Made by a program: the position numbers and the translations under genes. The notes under the pieces are model-generated. The model was not told the DNA's origin. It searched no databases and saw only the letters and a program-made list of their open reading frames with translations. Of a stretch of DNA of 64,000 nucleotides, positions 36,201-49,499 are shown piece by piece (positions within the stretch are counted from its first letter, which is position 1; the number at the start of each line of letters is the position of its first letter). Source of the stretch: Alectoria sarmentosa (lineage: Eukaryota; Ascomycota; Lecanoromycetes; Lecanorales; Parmeliaceae); the NCBI GenBank assembly GCA_009733775.1, contig WOGZ01000185.1:1-64000 (forward strand), read 5' to 3'.

Positions 36201-39200
36201 ATAACGTTATATTTTAAAAAAAATCACGAATCGCGGTCTTGAAAGATAACGATTAAATTCATTATTATTTAAAAGATTCAAGGCACGAGAGGTCGCTTAA
36301 ATAACGTTAAACCCTTTTTTTTAATCGACTTATTAACGAAATAAAACATATATAAAATCATAATCGCAAATGTCTTAAAAAATCACGAAAAAAAATCGAA
36401 AAATTAATCGAAAATTAAGATTCAATTTATGTAAAAGACGATAAAAATTGAAAAAAAAGACGATTAAATTCGAATAAAAATTGAGAATTGAAGAAAAGGT
36501 TAATTATAATTAATATTCAAAAAAAAACATTTGATAAAAATACATAATTATGATTATGTTTATAATGTTATAATTAAATATTTTATATTTAATAAAAAAT
36601 CGAGCAAATGATTTTTTAATAAAAATAAAATTTATAATAACATTAAATTAAAGACCTTTATTAACGAAAATGAAGATTTATAAATTGAATCAATAAAAAT
36701 AATAACGATCATTAAAACATATTATAAAAATTTATATATCATAAAATCATCGAAAAATACGACTCGATATAAAATTTTAAACAATTTAACGAATAAAATA
36801 TTATTAATAACGATTAAAAAATTGTTAATATTTATATCGATATAAAAAATAAAGAATATTATTCAATATGCGATTTTGAAAAAATCGTTCGACAATAACG
36901 AATTTTTTTTGAATATTATAAAATATTAACGTCTCGCTTGAAAAAAAAGTCGAATAACGAAAAAATTTCATTTTTAATAATTGAAAAATTAAAAAAGTTT
37001 TATTATTATATTTAAAAAATCGAAAAATTATCAAATGATTAAATAAATGATTCATTAACGATATTTTGTAAAAATAAAGACTTGAAAACGAACATTAAAA
37101 ATTATAAATTTCTTTTCATAATGAATATCGATTATAAATTTTTCATCGACATTTTCATATAACATTTAATGAAAACGTTGAAAAAGATCATTATTTCATA
37201 ATAAACGAGATTTTTATCGAAATGATTGATTAATAATAACATTAAGACGATTTAATATTTAATCGTTTAATATAAATTTGACATAAAAAATGCAAAAAGA
37301 AAAAATGAAATTATGTTATTTTTTTTGAATTAAAAAAAGATATACGACAAAATAAGTTATATCTTTTTAATAAAAATATTATGATAATTAAAAATCTTCG
37401 AGAACTTCATTTCGTGAATATAAATGTTATATCGTAATACCTTTATTCGATTATATGTTAACGATTATATAAATGAAAAGATTTTTATGAAATGCGAAAT
37501 AAAATAAAGAGATTTCTTTAATTGCATTTTCTTTATAATCATTATTAAAAAATTAATTTGATATTTATAAATCAATATCTTTATTTAAGACATTATAATA
37601 AAATGTTAAATAATCAAATTTTTAATATATGCGAACGATATCGTGATAATAATTCGAAATCAAATCGAGATAAATGCGATAATAAAAATATTAAATTTTT
37701 ATTATCGCGTCACGAAAATTCGAATAAATTGAGCGAAATCGTTTTTAATAAAAATAAAAAAATTGTTATTTATTATCATATTAAAGATTAATAATATCTC
37801 GATCAAAAAAACTTATAAACATTTTAACATTTTTATTAAAATCAAAATCGAAAAACTTTTATCGAAATTTTAAGAAATTATTTTAATTAAGACATGAAAT
37901 ATAATAAATGTGTGATTCAAAATTTATTTATTTATCAAAAAACGAATATTAATCACAAATGTATACGTAATAACGTTATTTAAATATGCGCTCAGATTTT
38001 TATAAATGTTATTTAATATCAAATTCGAATTGAAAATAAAATATTATCGTTTTATTTGAAATAATAAAGTGAAAAAAACGATATAAAATTTACATTTATG
38101 TTATTTAAAAAATAAAAGCGATATTAATAATTACGATTTAAATAATGTTATTAAAATTAATATCGTATTTTAAATAACGAAATTAATGAAATATTCGAAA
38201 ATATCGTTTACATTATTAATTAAAAATATTTTGATAATTTATAATAACACTTTAAATAAAAATCATATCTTCGACGCCATATTGAATTTATAAATATAAA
38301 TTTTCGACACACAATTAAATCACGTATTTGAATTCTTACATTATATATAATTGATATAAAAACGAATTAAAAAAATAAAGAGAATTATAATTATGTAATC
38401 ATCGCAATTAACGGATAAATTGTTTATTATAAACATATGATATTATTTAAACGTTAAATTTAATCAAAATATTTTAAACTTTAAAGATGTAAAAAAGTTT
38501 TAATCGATATATTAACGTGATTTTTGAAATATGAAAATAAAGATATTAAATTATATATGAATTTTAATATTAAAGATATTAATTTGCTTAAAAATAAAAA
38601 ACTTTAATTATAAAATCAAAATCAAAACGTTGATTAAAAATTTTATAAAAAATTGTTCATCATCGAATTAAGCTCGATAATTAAAAATCGAAAATTCGAA
38701 TTAATAATGAGCGAATTAATTATCTCGCAGCGATTATAACATTATAATTAACAAAATGATACGAGATCGATCAATAAAGATTTTTTTATTTATAAAAAAA
38801 ATCGATTAATACACGATATACGAAACACTCTTAAATTTAAGATTTTATAATATCAATTTTAATTTTAAGATCGAAATATTAATTTTAACATATTAAAAGC
38901 AATGTAATATACGAATATTTAAAAATAAGATTTAATTAACGATGAGAAACGAGTTCGAAAATTCTCAAATTAAAGATTTATTATAACATTTTTTATATGA
39001 AAAAATAAAAACGAAAAATAATATATTATGATTATCGAGAGAATTGCAATTATGTCTTTATCACATAATTAATTTCATTTTTTATTATATATAAATTGAA
39101 TGTTTAATCGCGTAAACGATTTGAGATAAATTTCGTTTAATATAAAAAATCTTAAATAACGTAAGAATTCTTGAAATATGAATAATAAATACATTAATCG

Positions 39201-39893
39201 CGTTTATAATTATATATCCTTATCAAATCCTCAAAAACATTAATTAATATCGATGACAAATCTTATATCAAATCGCGATTTGAATGATTTGAAAACGTTA
39301 TTTGACGCATTGATTTAATAAATCTGAAAAATGATGATATTCGAATATCGCCCGAGATTATTATCGTTTTTTCATTCGAAAACAAATTTATATAAATCGT
39401 TTATTATGTTTATATGAGCGATATGAAAATATCAAATATTTTAAATCGATATTTGAAAATTTATAAAACGAGCTCGCGAAGACAATGAAAATATATAAAA
39501 AAAAATCGATATGCTTAATTCGACCTTAAGAGAAGATTGAAATTATCGAACATATATGAAATAATGAAAATGTTAACCTTGAAAACATTAAAAGGAAAGT
39601 ATTCGAATAATTTATTTGAAAAAATGTGATAATTAATATGATTATCGATAATTGAATATTTGATGACATTAAAATTAATTGATTTTTCTTCGTATTATGC
39701 GTATTTTGTTTTTTGTAAAAATTAAATAAAAATATAATGATGGTTTTTTTTAAATATTATCAACTTATTATTCTCGATATTTTAATTATAATGAAATAAT
39801 TTATAATTTCGATTTTTTATAAACTTTATTGATGGAATTATTTCATCGCGATTATTTGTAATTAAATCAAATAAAACAAATTTTCAAGTCAAT
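33221..39893. mobile_element. D: unidentified 6.7 kb insertion in copia G
   Basis: The E1 copy shows the uninterrupted sequence (near 6480-6505), proving that 33221-39893 was inserted. The flanks are CTTTGATTTATATC (33207-33220) and CTTTTATTTATATC (39894-39907), a duplication of 14 bp with one mismatch or 9 bp perfect. No LTRs and no obvious terminal inverted repeat were found; it starts CCTCAAGGTGCC and ends TCAAGTCAAT. No domain could be identified. Plus-strand frames near 34700-35400, 36700-37070 and 37558-37791 look protein-like once stops at Trp/Gln positions are ignored (e.g. ICERYRDNNSKSNRDKC). A long duplication without LTRs fits a LINE or a Mutator-like DNA transposon. Confidence 0.7.
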
Positions 39894-40036
39894 CTTTTAT
39901 TTATATCGTTCGATTTATTAAATCGTTTATTATATTAATCGCATTTATTAATATCGTGTTAATTCTTTTTATAATAAATATAATATTTATAAATTTAAAT
40001 ATAAATGCGAAAACTATTGAAATTTACGTTCGTTTA
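39894..40036 (-). mobile_element. G copia remnant, continuation after D
   Basis: Homologous to E1 6490-6640, including the shared run ATAATATTTATAAATTTAAA and the following TATAAATGCGAAA. It ends at the C1 LTR, so C1 inserted into G as well. Confidence 0.8.
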
Positions 40037-40160
40037 TATGAAAATATAATGTAGAACACTTAATTGTATTACTTTAAAAGTGTTATAAAGGAAAATGCGA
40101 TCTATATTACGAGCGTAAAGCGCTCGTCACGTAATTTATTACGTGACCTAAATTTCGACA
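40037..40160 (-). repeat. C1 3' LTR
   Basis: 124 bp, TATGAAAATATAATG...AAATTTCGACA on the plus strand, related to the C and I LTRs. On the minus strand it has GGTCACGTAATAAATTACGTGAC in place of the single GGTCACGTGA, an inverted-repeat form of the CACGTG site. Confidence 0.85.
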
Positions 40161-40309
40161 CTTTCTTTCGCACGCATACTTTTAAAAAAATCGAACATCG
40201 AATAAATAAAGTGAATTAAACGTCGAATAATTATAATAAGTTTAACGTCGAATAATTAATATATCTTCATCTTTATGCATCTTTTTTACCCTTTATGCGC
40301 TTTATAAAA

Positions 40310-40520
40310 ACCCGAATTTCAAACACAAAATCCGAAATTCGCGATGTTCAAAACCGAATAAAAACAATGAAAATCCGAAAAAAAAATGACCATTCCTTTA
40401 TAAACCATTCTTATTTTATAAATTATTTTTATTCTTTATACATCACCCTTCCCCCCCCTCATAAACATTCAAATTTCAAAAAACGAGATTCGAAATTCGC
40501 GATATTCAAAGCCGAGTAAA
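40310..40520 (-). repeat. Tandem duplication in C1 3' non-coding region, with C8 tract
   Basis: Two copies of a roughly 180 bp unit (CGAATTTCAAA...GAAATTCGCGATGTTCAAA...AATGAAAATC) flank a run of eight C at 40451-40458. The same arrangement, inverted, is in element C at 57060-57330 with a run of nine G. E1 and H have one unit and no such tract. Confidence 0.75.
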
Positions 40521-41349
40521 AAAAATGAAAATCGAAAATTTGAAACGATTATGTTCTTTTGAACATATTCGTCACGATATCTCATATAAAAAATTTCACT
40601 TTTTAACGAAAAACCGTTTTCCAACAAATTCATTTACAAATCATTTAATGCACATCAAAAATCGATCGATATATAATCAATGAATATATATAAAAATAAA
40701 TTTTCCGATTAAACGAAATATTTCGAATTATATATGCATATATATGCATAAATGCGATCGATTATAAAGCTCGTGAAGATCGTTTCAAGATATTAATGCT
40801 TAACAATAATGATTAATAACGTGTATACGAACAATGTATAACGACGATATTCATAATAATGATAACGACAATAACGTCTAAAAGCATAATCTCAAAAGAC
40901 ATAAATATGATGACCTTAATGAAAATATTCAAAACGATTAACGAAAAGACGACGACAACGATCTTTTAAGTGACATTATAAATCTCAAATTTAAATCGAA
41001 CATAAATATAAATGTTTCGAAAAAAGACTCGCAAAATTTATAAATATAATTATAATAACGATAAATCAACTTTTAATATAATAATAACATAACGAAGTTT
41101 TAACACGTCAAGATTAATATTAAAATTTTAAGAATAATTTCGATCTCGATCGATTATTCGATCGATTATTCAAAATGTGAGAATTAATAAAATCGCTCTT
41201 TTAAAATTAAAAGCGTTAAATAATAATAACGAGACGATTTAAACGACTTAAACGTTTCCCTTAAAATAACAATTCAAATAACCTTAAATGAATAATATAA
41301 GATTATTTCTACTTTAAAAACATCGCGAAAAACAATAAATTTATCAAAA

Positions 41350-41560
41350 TATGAAACCTTAATAAAATCATCAACCATTTATTTATTAATAAAAACATAT
41401 TAAACATTCATAATATTATCATTAACTTTTTCGCGCACAAAATAATGAGCGATATTAATGTATTCAATACGAGCATAAAATTTAACGTTTTTTATAAAAA
41501 CGATTACATCTTAATTATTTTCAAAAATCACGATAACCTTGAAATTCGAATCGTCAAACC
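41350..41560 (-). pseudogene. Copia RNase H remnant (C1)
   Basis: The minus strand reads ENN, a stop, DVIVFIKNVKFYARIEYINI and AHYFVREKVNDNIMNV. These match DNQ.VIA.IKNA.FHARTKHIDIAHHFVREKV..G of copia RNase H. The same domain in C is at 56085-56270. The stop replaces the Gln of the DNQ block. Confidence 0.82.
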
Positions 41561-42098
41561 GCAAAAATTAATTAAAAAAGTTTTTTAATCAAATAACTTT
41601 TTTAATAATTTGCGTCTGATCGATATATTTTATCTTATAAATGAATAATGTCACGATAATTTAACGTTTATCTAATCAATTAATAACGTCATTATTTAAA
41701 TTAAACAAATAATCGAAAATAAATCTTCGAATTGAATCTTTAATTCAATCAAAATTAATATAATCAAATAAATTCTTTAAAGAGCGCTTATACACGAATT
41801 TATAATATATCATATTTTTAAAATATCGAAAAATTCAAATAATCGCATTTTAATACGCTGAAATAAAATTAATTAAATATCGATTAATCAAAAAAATAAC
41901 ATAAACGATATCAAAACGAATTTTTAATTTAATATATATAAAAGAGCTCATAGCGAATTAATATTCTTTACGAAACTTTTTAAAAATCACGTAATTTTCT
42001 TCGACGAGCATTAATTTGCGATTAATTTCGAATAATTTATTAATAAAAATAAAATTTTAATACTTAAAATAATTAAAAAAACGTGTGATATACGCTTT

Positions 42099-42420
42099 TT
42101 ATTTCAAACGAATAATATCGTTATAACGATTTCTTTTGACGATCATGTTTAAATAAAAAGCGTATAATTTCAAATCTAATATAAAAAACTTGACGTTTAA
42201 AACATTTTTGATTTGTTTGATAACGACTTTATTATAATTTATAATCAAAACATCATCGACGTAAAGCGTCATAATGATTCTTTTTTTAAAATTCATAAAC
42301 ACATTATTATTTGATTCGATAAAATTGAAATCGATTTTTTTATATAAATCGAAAAATGTTAATATCAAACCCTAAAAAATTGTTTTAAATCATAAAAAAC
42401 CTTATTTAATCTATAAACTT
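42099..42420 (-). pseudogene. Copia reverse transcriptase remnant (C1), YVDD intact
   Basis: The frame open at 42099-42368 reads FFDLYKKIDFNFIESNNNVF, a MTLYVDDVLIINYNKVVIKQ segment, then IKNVLNVKFFILDLKLYAFY and LNMIVKRNRYNDIIRLK. This is the palm domain of copia reverse transcriptase. It is the only copia copy here whose catalytic box is still YVDD. The upstream YGLKQ region is damaged by stops. Confidence 0.92.
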
Positions 42421-43579
42421 TAATATGATTTTTATTAAAGTCTTTAAATTATTAAACATAAATGTTTTTTTAAACATCGTCATAAAAAAAACGATTTTGA
42501 CGTTCATTTATTTTACATTTCAATTCATAATCGTCACAAACGCAAAAATCGCCTTATAATTTATAAACTTTATCATCGACGCGAAAATATCATAATAATC
42601 ATAATTCTTTTATTATTCAAATTCTCGAACAATCTAGCGTATTTTATAACGAATAACTTCTCTTTCGAGATTTCGCTTTACGATATAAATTCAACGATCT
42701 CAAAAAACACGAACCCCTAAAAACGTCTAAATAAGACATCAAATATTATTATTCATAAAAGACTTATACTCATCTCGCATATCAATCTTTTAATTTATAT
42801 AAAATAAATTATTAAAAATCGTTTATTCGTAAATTATAAACTCGAAAATATCAAATTTATTAACATAATTCGCAAAAAAAAGAAAAATAATGAAAATTCT
42901 TATCAAAAAATCAAGCGATAAATCACGAAAATTCAAAATAATAAAATTTTTATAATCATTAAACATTTTTTAAATAACTTTATATTTAAAGTGTTCTCGC
43001 ACAATTCTCATTTCAATAAATTTTAAAAACATCGACGAAAAAGAAGCGATAATAAACTTGATGATTAATATAATAAATTTAATAAATATCATAAACACAC
43101 GCATTACAATAACGACAAAATAAAATCTTTAAAAACGATTAACGATTGACGATGAAATATTCGTTAACGATAATCGATTTAACGATTTAATTAAAATCAC
43201 AAATTCAACGTTTAATAATATAATATTAATACGAAAAAACATTAACGTTTGTTTAAAAACTCGTAAATCTCAATTTTCTTTTCGAAATTCATAAAATATA
43301 AACGTTTTTCGATGAAATGTATATTATTAACGCGAATAATCTTTTTTTTAATCAAATTATAAAAGCGAAAAATGAATTCGTTTTCATAATCTTAAAAAAT
43401 ACATTTCTCGCTTTTATTTATAAGCTTCTTTTAAATACGTTTTAAAATATAAATAATAAAATTAATAATACATAAATGAAAAAAAATAAACTTGCGATAA
43501 TAAAAAACTTCAAAAAATATAACGATAATTTTAATGTTAAAAAAACGCATTATCAAATAATTGATTATAATCATTATTT

Positions 43580-43990
43580 CAAATCAAAAAAATTTATTAA
43601 AATTAAAATTTAACAAAATTGAATACATTTTATTCATCAAAATTTGATTAAATCGTTTAACGATTTCATTTATTTCGAAATCATTTACGATAATGAATTT
43701 TTGCTTGATATTCGTTTAAATAAAACATTTTAAAAAGACTTTATTAATATATTCGTTTTCATTATCGAGACGAATACGATTAATTCGATAATCACGAAAT
43801 TTCAAATAAGTTTTAAAACGCAAAAACATAATAAAAATCTCACTTTTATAACGAATACAATAAATTTCAAAATAATAAATGAAATCATTTTTAAACGTCA
43901 CAAAATATTTACAATCGTTGAAATCAATGAGAATCAAAAATTCAATAAAATCGTTATAAATAAACTCGCTCGATAAAATATCGAGCGCTA
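43580..43990 (-). pseudogene. Copia integrase remnant (C1)
   Basis: Open at 43716-43937 on the minus strand, reading LIDFNDCKYFVTFKNDFIYY, then IRYKSEIFIMFLRFKTYLKF and INRIRLDNENEYINKVF. These align with the core YF.TF.DD.SRY, KSE.F..F..FK, and IR.DNG.EY of copia integrases. LDNENEY carries the second catalytic Asp. The homologous copy in C is at 53602-53874. Confidence 0.88.
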
Positions 43991-44990
43991 TAAAATTATT
44001 ATAGAAAACAATCTTTTAATAACTTAACATATAACATTCGTAAATGTATTTTTCAATAATGTTTTTAAAGAAATTCACATTCATAATAATATTAAAAATT
44101 TTATTAAAATTTTATCAATTTAAATAACTTATACGAATATATTATAATTGATAAATCGAATTCGAAAAAACATTATAAACGATCAAAGCATTATTGTTTT
44201 TTTTATAAATTCAATAACAACAAATCGCAATTTCGCGTATTAATTAATATTATATTATTTTGAATTAAAATACAATTTTTCTTATGAAAAACGATTTTAA
44301 TATTAACATTTAAGAATTTTTTAATTAATAAAAGATTAACGCTTATATCGAACATATTTAAAATATTAAAAATCATTAAAATAACGCGTTTATTATTAAC
44401 ATTGCAATCAAAATTAATAATATCGTAAACAAAAAATTAAACTTTAACGCCTTTAATGCTTTTGATAAATCGAGATTAAATTTTAATATAAATAATAAAT
44501 ATCGAACGATCGATAAAAAAATAACGAATATAATCAAAATTTATCATAATTCGAATATCGAGATTCATAAATTTAACGAATAACAAACTTTTATTTAAAT
44601 TCGAATTCATTATTAAATTAATAAAATCCTCATTCTTATTTTGATTCGCTTAATTAATTACACTCAAAATATTAAAATTATTCGAAATGAAATTCGAATA
44701 ACTTTAATTATTTAATTCATTTAAAAATGTCATATAAATATAAAGATAATCGTTCTTTTTTAAAATATACGCTATATTAACATTGAAATAATCATTCTTT
44801 CCTAAAGCGAAAACGTTAAATAACGTTTCTTTGATGCGTTTACGCTTAAAATTTAAAACATTAATATTTTAATGAATAATATCGATTTACGCTTTTTTCT
44901 TCTTTTTCTATTCACTTATAAACTTTTCAAACTTTAAATAAAAAAACTTGATTTAATATTTAATAAGAAAATGCTTAAATTTACGATTAG

Positions 44991-45181
44991 TGTTACGATG
45001 TTAAGCATTTATCTGACGAGCAGTTATTTTGTTAAGGTATTTATCTCGCTTAGCAGTTATGTTTGTTTATTAAATATTTTGTTAAACGTATAATTTGATA
45101 AGCACATATGTAATTAATTTCTATAAAAAAGAATCAACTAATTTACACATTATAAATAAATATTATATTACCGCTATAACA
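44991..45181 (+). repeat. Gypsy-2 5' LTR
   Basis: 191 bp, TGTTACGATGTTAAGC...CGCTATAACA. It is less mutated than the 3' LTR: TGTTACGATGTTAAGC corresponds to TATTATAATATTAAAC at 59146, every difference being a transition. TAATAGTAAC just inside may be the primer site; the tRNA is not assigned. Confidence 0.9.
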
Positions 45182-45418
45182 TAATAGTAACATTTATTCG
45201 ATATTAATTAATTGTCGAATGATTCAGAAGTTTTTTATTATATGTTGTAATAATATATTTCTTCGCTTTATTATGTTTACAAAAGCCTTTGTTTCTAAAA
45301 GCCTTTAATAATAATTCATTTTTGTTACGTCTTCAAAAGTCTTTAATAAAAACCTTTATAAAAGTTTGTTAAACAATCACGCTGTCGATCGATAAATATA
45401 ATTAAATTAATAAACACA

Positions 45419-45670
45419 TTGCAAGTCGACGACTTTATTATTTTCATAAAACGTTGTATCATCAAGCTTGTTTATCAGATTAAAGATTTTATTCGATTTG
45501 ATCACGAATTTATTGATTTCGTGAAGTCTTTTATAGACGAAATTATTAATTATATCACAATTCGTTATTTTAAATCAATCGATTTTATTATGAAAATAAT
45601 TGTCGAGGAACGTAAAATTATCTCACGATCAAATTTATTCGAATTAACATCATATTTTTCGATCGATTGA
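45419..45670 (+). pseudogene. Gypsy-2 gag, N-terminal open segment
   Basis: A stop-free stretch of 83 codons about 240 bp downstream of the 5' LTR, containing DFIRFDHEFIDFVKSFIDEI and YFKSIDFIMKIIVEERKI. Its position is that of gag and its composition is more protein-like than other frames. There is no recognisable domain. A start Met cannot be chosen with confidence. Confidence 0.4.
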
Positions 45671-47256
45671 TTTATAAATAAATTAATCTTTAGAAAAATC
45701 TTAATTATATTTATGAAAAACATTTGATAACTCGTCGAGCTTTTATAATTATTATTATTAAAATTTTCGCGAAATTACGATAACTCAATAAGATCGTTTG
45801 TTATAACGATAACGTTTATTAAAAAAACGATCTATTCACAATTTATCGGGCTTTAAATAAACGTCGATATAAATGATATTAATAATTCACGAAATTATCA
45901 AAACACGAATTTTATATAATAACAATAAACTGCTCTTCAAAATCTTATCAATATTTTAAATATTATTTCATTTAATTTATCAGATTCGTCAAACTCATAA
46001 AAAATATTTGATCAAATAATTACGTCAATATCGTCAAATTAATAAAATTCTTTAAATCTTGCTTATTTCGATTCACATTTTGGTAAATTATATGATGAAA
46101 GAAAGATTGTCACGATCGATAAAAATTTATATTTTAAAAATATTATTTTATTCGTTAAATGTATTAAGAATATCGTTATTATCAAGAGTGATGCTTTAAT
46201 AAAAATTAATTTCAACATTAATTTAAAAGATTCGATATTAAAATGATATACGATAAAGCTTTTCAATTTGAAAAAAATGAATTTCAAAAATGATTTTAAA
46301 AGAATTAAAGAATGATGTAATGCATTATTAATTAGATTTAAAAAGTTATTTGATATAACACTTTCGCATTTTATATTTGAAAAATATAATTTTGTTAATG
46401 CACGTGCTAAATGAGAGTTAATCGATTATATATAAATTATTATCAAACATATTAAATCTGTTAATATCGACGATGTTTTCAATTAATTTATATTTGTTCA
46501 TCAAGATATTTTGACAAAATTATGAATTTTCATAAATTCGTTTTCGTTTATTACGATTATAACGAACTTTATACGATTATTAAAAATAAAAAAAAATGCT
46601 TAATTTGAGTTAAACTTTAAATCATATATTATTATTAATTAAAGATTTTTAAATTAATAATAACAATGATAAGCTTTTAAAAGCTTTTCGTAATAATTTA
46701 ATTAAAGTTATCAAAATTAAGGTCAATAATCTTATAAACAATAAGAATACGATCGTCAATCGTATAATTAATAATCTTTTTTTTATCGATTTAATAATGA
46801 TGATAATTACGATCAAAATGTTTATCGTTTTTAATAATATAATAATCAATTAAACTTTCGCTATAAACCTCGTTTTTCGTTATAATAGTTATCATTTACA
46901 CGATATTTATTTTGTAAATCATTAATTTATCAAGCGAATTAAATTCGACGTCGTCGAATAATCGTTTATCTCAAATTAAATAAGGTTAAGAATTTCAAAA
47001 ATTCGAAAATCAAGGTTACGAAAATCGATAATCATAACAAAATATTAAATTTAAAGTTACGATTTATCAAATTATTATAAATAAGAAGAAGATTAATTAA
47101 TATAATAATTTTATTTTTTAATAAAAGCAGCATAATGAATAAAAGTTTTATCAAAATAACGAGAAATTATACGATAATTCGTATTAAAAAGAAGAATACG
47201 ATAATGAAAATCAATTAAAAAAATCATTTATAAAATTTGGAAATATAAAATCATTT

Positions 47257-47317
47257 TGCCGCAATTGCAATGCATCATTTAAATTAAAATCGAAACTTTA
47301 TAAACATTTACGATAAA
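47257..47317 (+). pseudogene. Gag-type zinc finger (gypsy-2)
   Basis: Reads FCRNCNASFKLKSKLYKHLR. It is the counterpart of the gypsy-3 finger and of the fungal chromovirus pattern CRxC.x.F.SNNxLHxHLR. Both Cys and the second His are kept. The first His is Tyr, a single C-to-T change. Confidence 0.75.
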
Positions 47318-47789
47318 ATTATTTGATATAAAATTCGCAAAAGTCTTTCGTTAATAATTTACACGTTATATAAATAATCAAATCGTCGATCTTATTCGCT
47401 TATCGAGAATAATAAAAATTAATAATTTTCGATATAATAATAAATGCATTCTCAATTGAAATCATCGAGTTTAATATTATGAATCGTATTAATATCAATA
47501 TAAAATTAATCTTTCGTGATTGAAATTATGCTCACATATTTATCAAATTGTTATTCATCGTTATTAAAAAAAAGGTTTATATCGATATCAATTATAACGT
47601 TATTTTAATAAATAAATTTTAATTGTTGTGATTACTCTTCAACGTGAAAATTAAAAGAATACTATTCTTTTAATTTTATATTAAGAATTTTGATGTGATT
47701 ATGCACGATACGAATCAATATGTTTTAATATTAATATATATATCTGATATCAAAAAAGATGATACAAAGGTATTATATCGCATTTTCAA

Positions 47790-48222
47790 AAAAATTCATT
47801 TAATCGACGATTTTAAAACACATATGTTTATCGAAAATAACATCATCAAATTAAAATAAATCGTGTTAAACATTAATAAAAGCAAGGCTTTTATCGATAA
47901 TTACGATGTTATAATAAACATTTTTTATCGTTAACGTAATAATTATACTCGTCGAGTAATTTATGCTCGCGAAACATTAATTATGTTATTTCGATCAAAA
48001 TGTTTAATATTTATAATGAAAATCGATATGTTAATTGCAAGAAATTTTTTGTTTAAGTTTGTCGTTTATATTAACATCACGCTTCACGCATATTTGATCG
48101 ACGTTAAAATGTATAAGATTTTTGTTAGAAACGACATCGATCGTATAATGAAGGTATTTAAAAAAATCAAATTTGATATCCTTTTTGAATTTGATTATGA
48201 GAACGTTTTTTTTATTGAATAA
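47790..48222 (+). pseudogene. Protease C-terminus and linker (gypsy-2)
   Basis: The first frame reads IHLIDDFKTHMFIENNIIKL, then IVLNINKSKAFIDNYDV, matching the chromovirus protease end (HLVD.LKA.MLIG.D..GPE.IVLD..KSKA.I.SC.V). It continues in the open stretch 47983-48222 with ARNFLFKFVVYINITLHAYL, then VKMYKIFVRNDIDRIMKV. This corresponds to the linker in which RDFLFEP....TLYAHLVD, ILVRNDS and V.KVPKK.KLG recur. Confidence 0.75.
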
Positions 48223-48699
48223 TTTTTATGAAAGTTTTTTATAAGTAATAACACGAGTTGAATCAAGAAAATCGTTATTATTATTACGATAATAACATTT
48301 AACGTATTATTTGTTATAATTGATTTCTTGTTTGAATAAAAGTCTTTAATAATCGATGTTGTTAAAAAAGCACGTTTATTTAATAATGTAATGATATATG
48401 AAGATACGCAAGCAAGGTCGTTATTAATAAATCTCATAATAGAATTTCCCTCGATTTGAAAAAATGAAGGTTTTATTGATTTATCGCAAAATGAATGAAT
48501 GAAGATTATTTTATGAAATGATTGATAAGACAGATTATAATTTAACAAAGTTAAAGTTTATTCTCTTGATTAACGTGATCGCGATGTTATCGATAAAACT
48601 TTTAACGAAATGTATTAATAAAATCGTTTTAAATACATTATTCAAATAACGTTATTTAATTATCTCGTTTTTATAATTTGAAAGTTTTTATTAAATGAT

Positions 48700-49310
48700 A
48701 ATAAAAAGATCGAGCAATGATCGATATTCGAGGTTTTAACGATTTAATCGTATCGAATATATATTTTATGTTATTGCAATCTGAGGTGATTAATCGTTTA
48801 TTAAAATATATTTACATAATTGTTATAAATGTTATATCATTTTTTTATCAATAATGTATTCATCTAGATTCACGAAAGATGTTAATGATAATATTTCATT
48901 ATGATCAAGAGACTTTTAATGTTTTTATCATAAAATATATAAATTCGATTGTATACGTTTAATGTTAAATCGATAACATTTTATAATCGATGAAAGCTTT
49001 TATTAAAGCGTATATGAATGATATCGTTACGAAAACAAAGACTTTAATAAAACATTTTTTTAATCTCCGATCGTTATTTCAATTATTTATCAAATATAAC
49101 ATTTCGATCTCGTTAATTAAAACTTTTTTAAATTATTTAAATGTTAATTTGTTTAAACGACGTGTGGATTTTATAAAAATTTTTACATTTGAAAATAAGT
49201 TCGAAGTTATCAAAGTAATCAAATATTCGTCGACTTTAAAAAATTTAAAATATTATTTTGATTTGATAAATTATCTTCGCAACAGCGTTCATTATTATAT
49301 TTAATTAATA
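48700..49310 (+). pseudogene. Ty3/gypsy reverse transcriptase remnant (gypsy-2)
   Basis: Blocks: IVINVISFFYQ (from ITVVDA.SFFYQW), then the open stretch 48990-49304 with AYMNDIVTKTKTLIKHFFNL, LFQLFIKYNISISLIKTFLN, NLFKRRVDFIKIFTFENKF and STLKNLKYYFDLINYLRNSV. These are the palm and thumb of fungal chromovirus reverse transcriptase (AYVDDIVI.SKTLEEH..HL, F..L...NISI.P.KTFLGYPSV.LLGQ.VD..GL.T, RTL..LE.YLGLTG.LR..V.YYA). The catalytic YVDD is YMND, and the first Asp is lost. Confidence 0.92.
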
Positions 49311-49499
49311 TAATTATTTTAAATATTAAAGACGTTGCTATTCAAGTAAACACTTTTTAAAAATAATTCTCATCGTATATATATTTTAAAATATAAATTT
49401 AACGAATTTACGACATTAAAGAAAATTAATTTTGATAATTTGCAGAAAGCTTTATATAAGCAAATTATTTTAATGTATTAAAATTTCGATAAAATAATG

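Larger units (their letters stand above)
40037..44990 (-). mobile_element. C1 copia element, 3' LTR through gag (fragment 1 of 3)
   Basis: Minus-strand copia of the same family as C and I. From left to right it holds the 3' LTR, a 3' non-coding region (40161-40800), RNase H, reverse transcriptase, integrase and part of gag/pre-integrase (44040-44990, no clean motif). It is interrupted at 44990 by gypsy-2 and continues at 59334, then at 60482 after a TIR element. Its 5' LTR is not in the window. Confidence 0.87.

Noticed and set aside
33221..39893. Assignment of D to Mutator-like elements from a loose reading of 36700-37070
   Set aside because: The resemblance was pattern-level only, with no catalytic triad located and no terminal inverted repeats, so no family is called.
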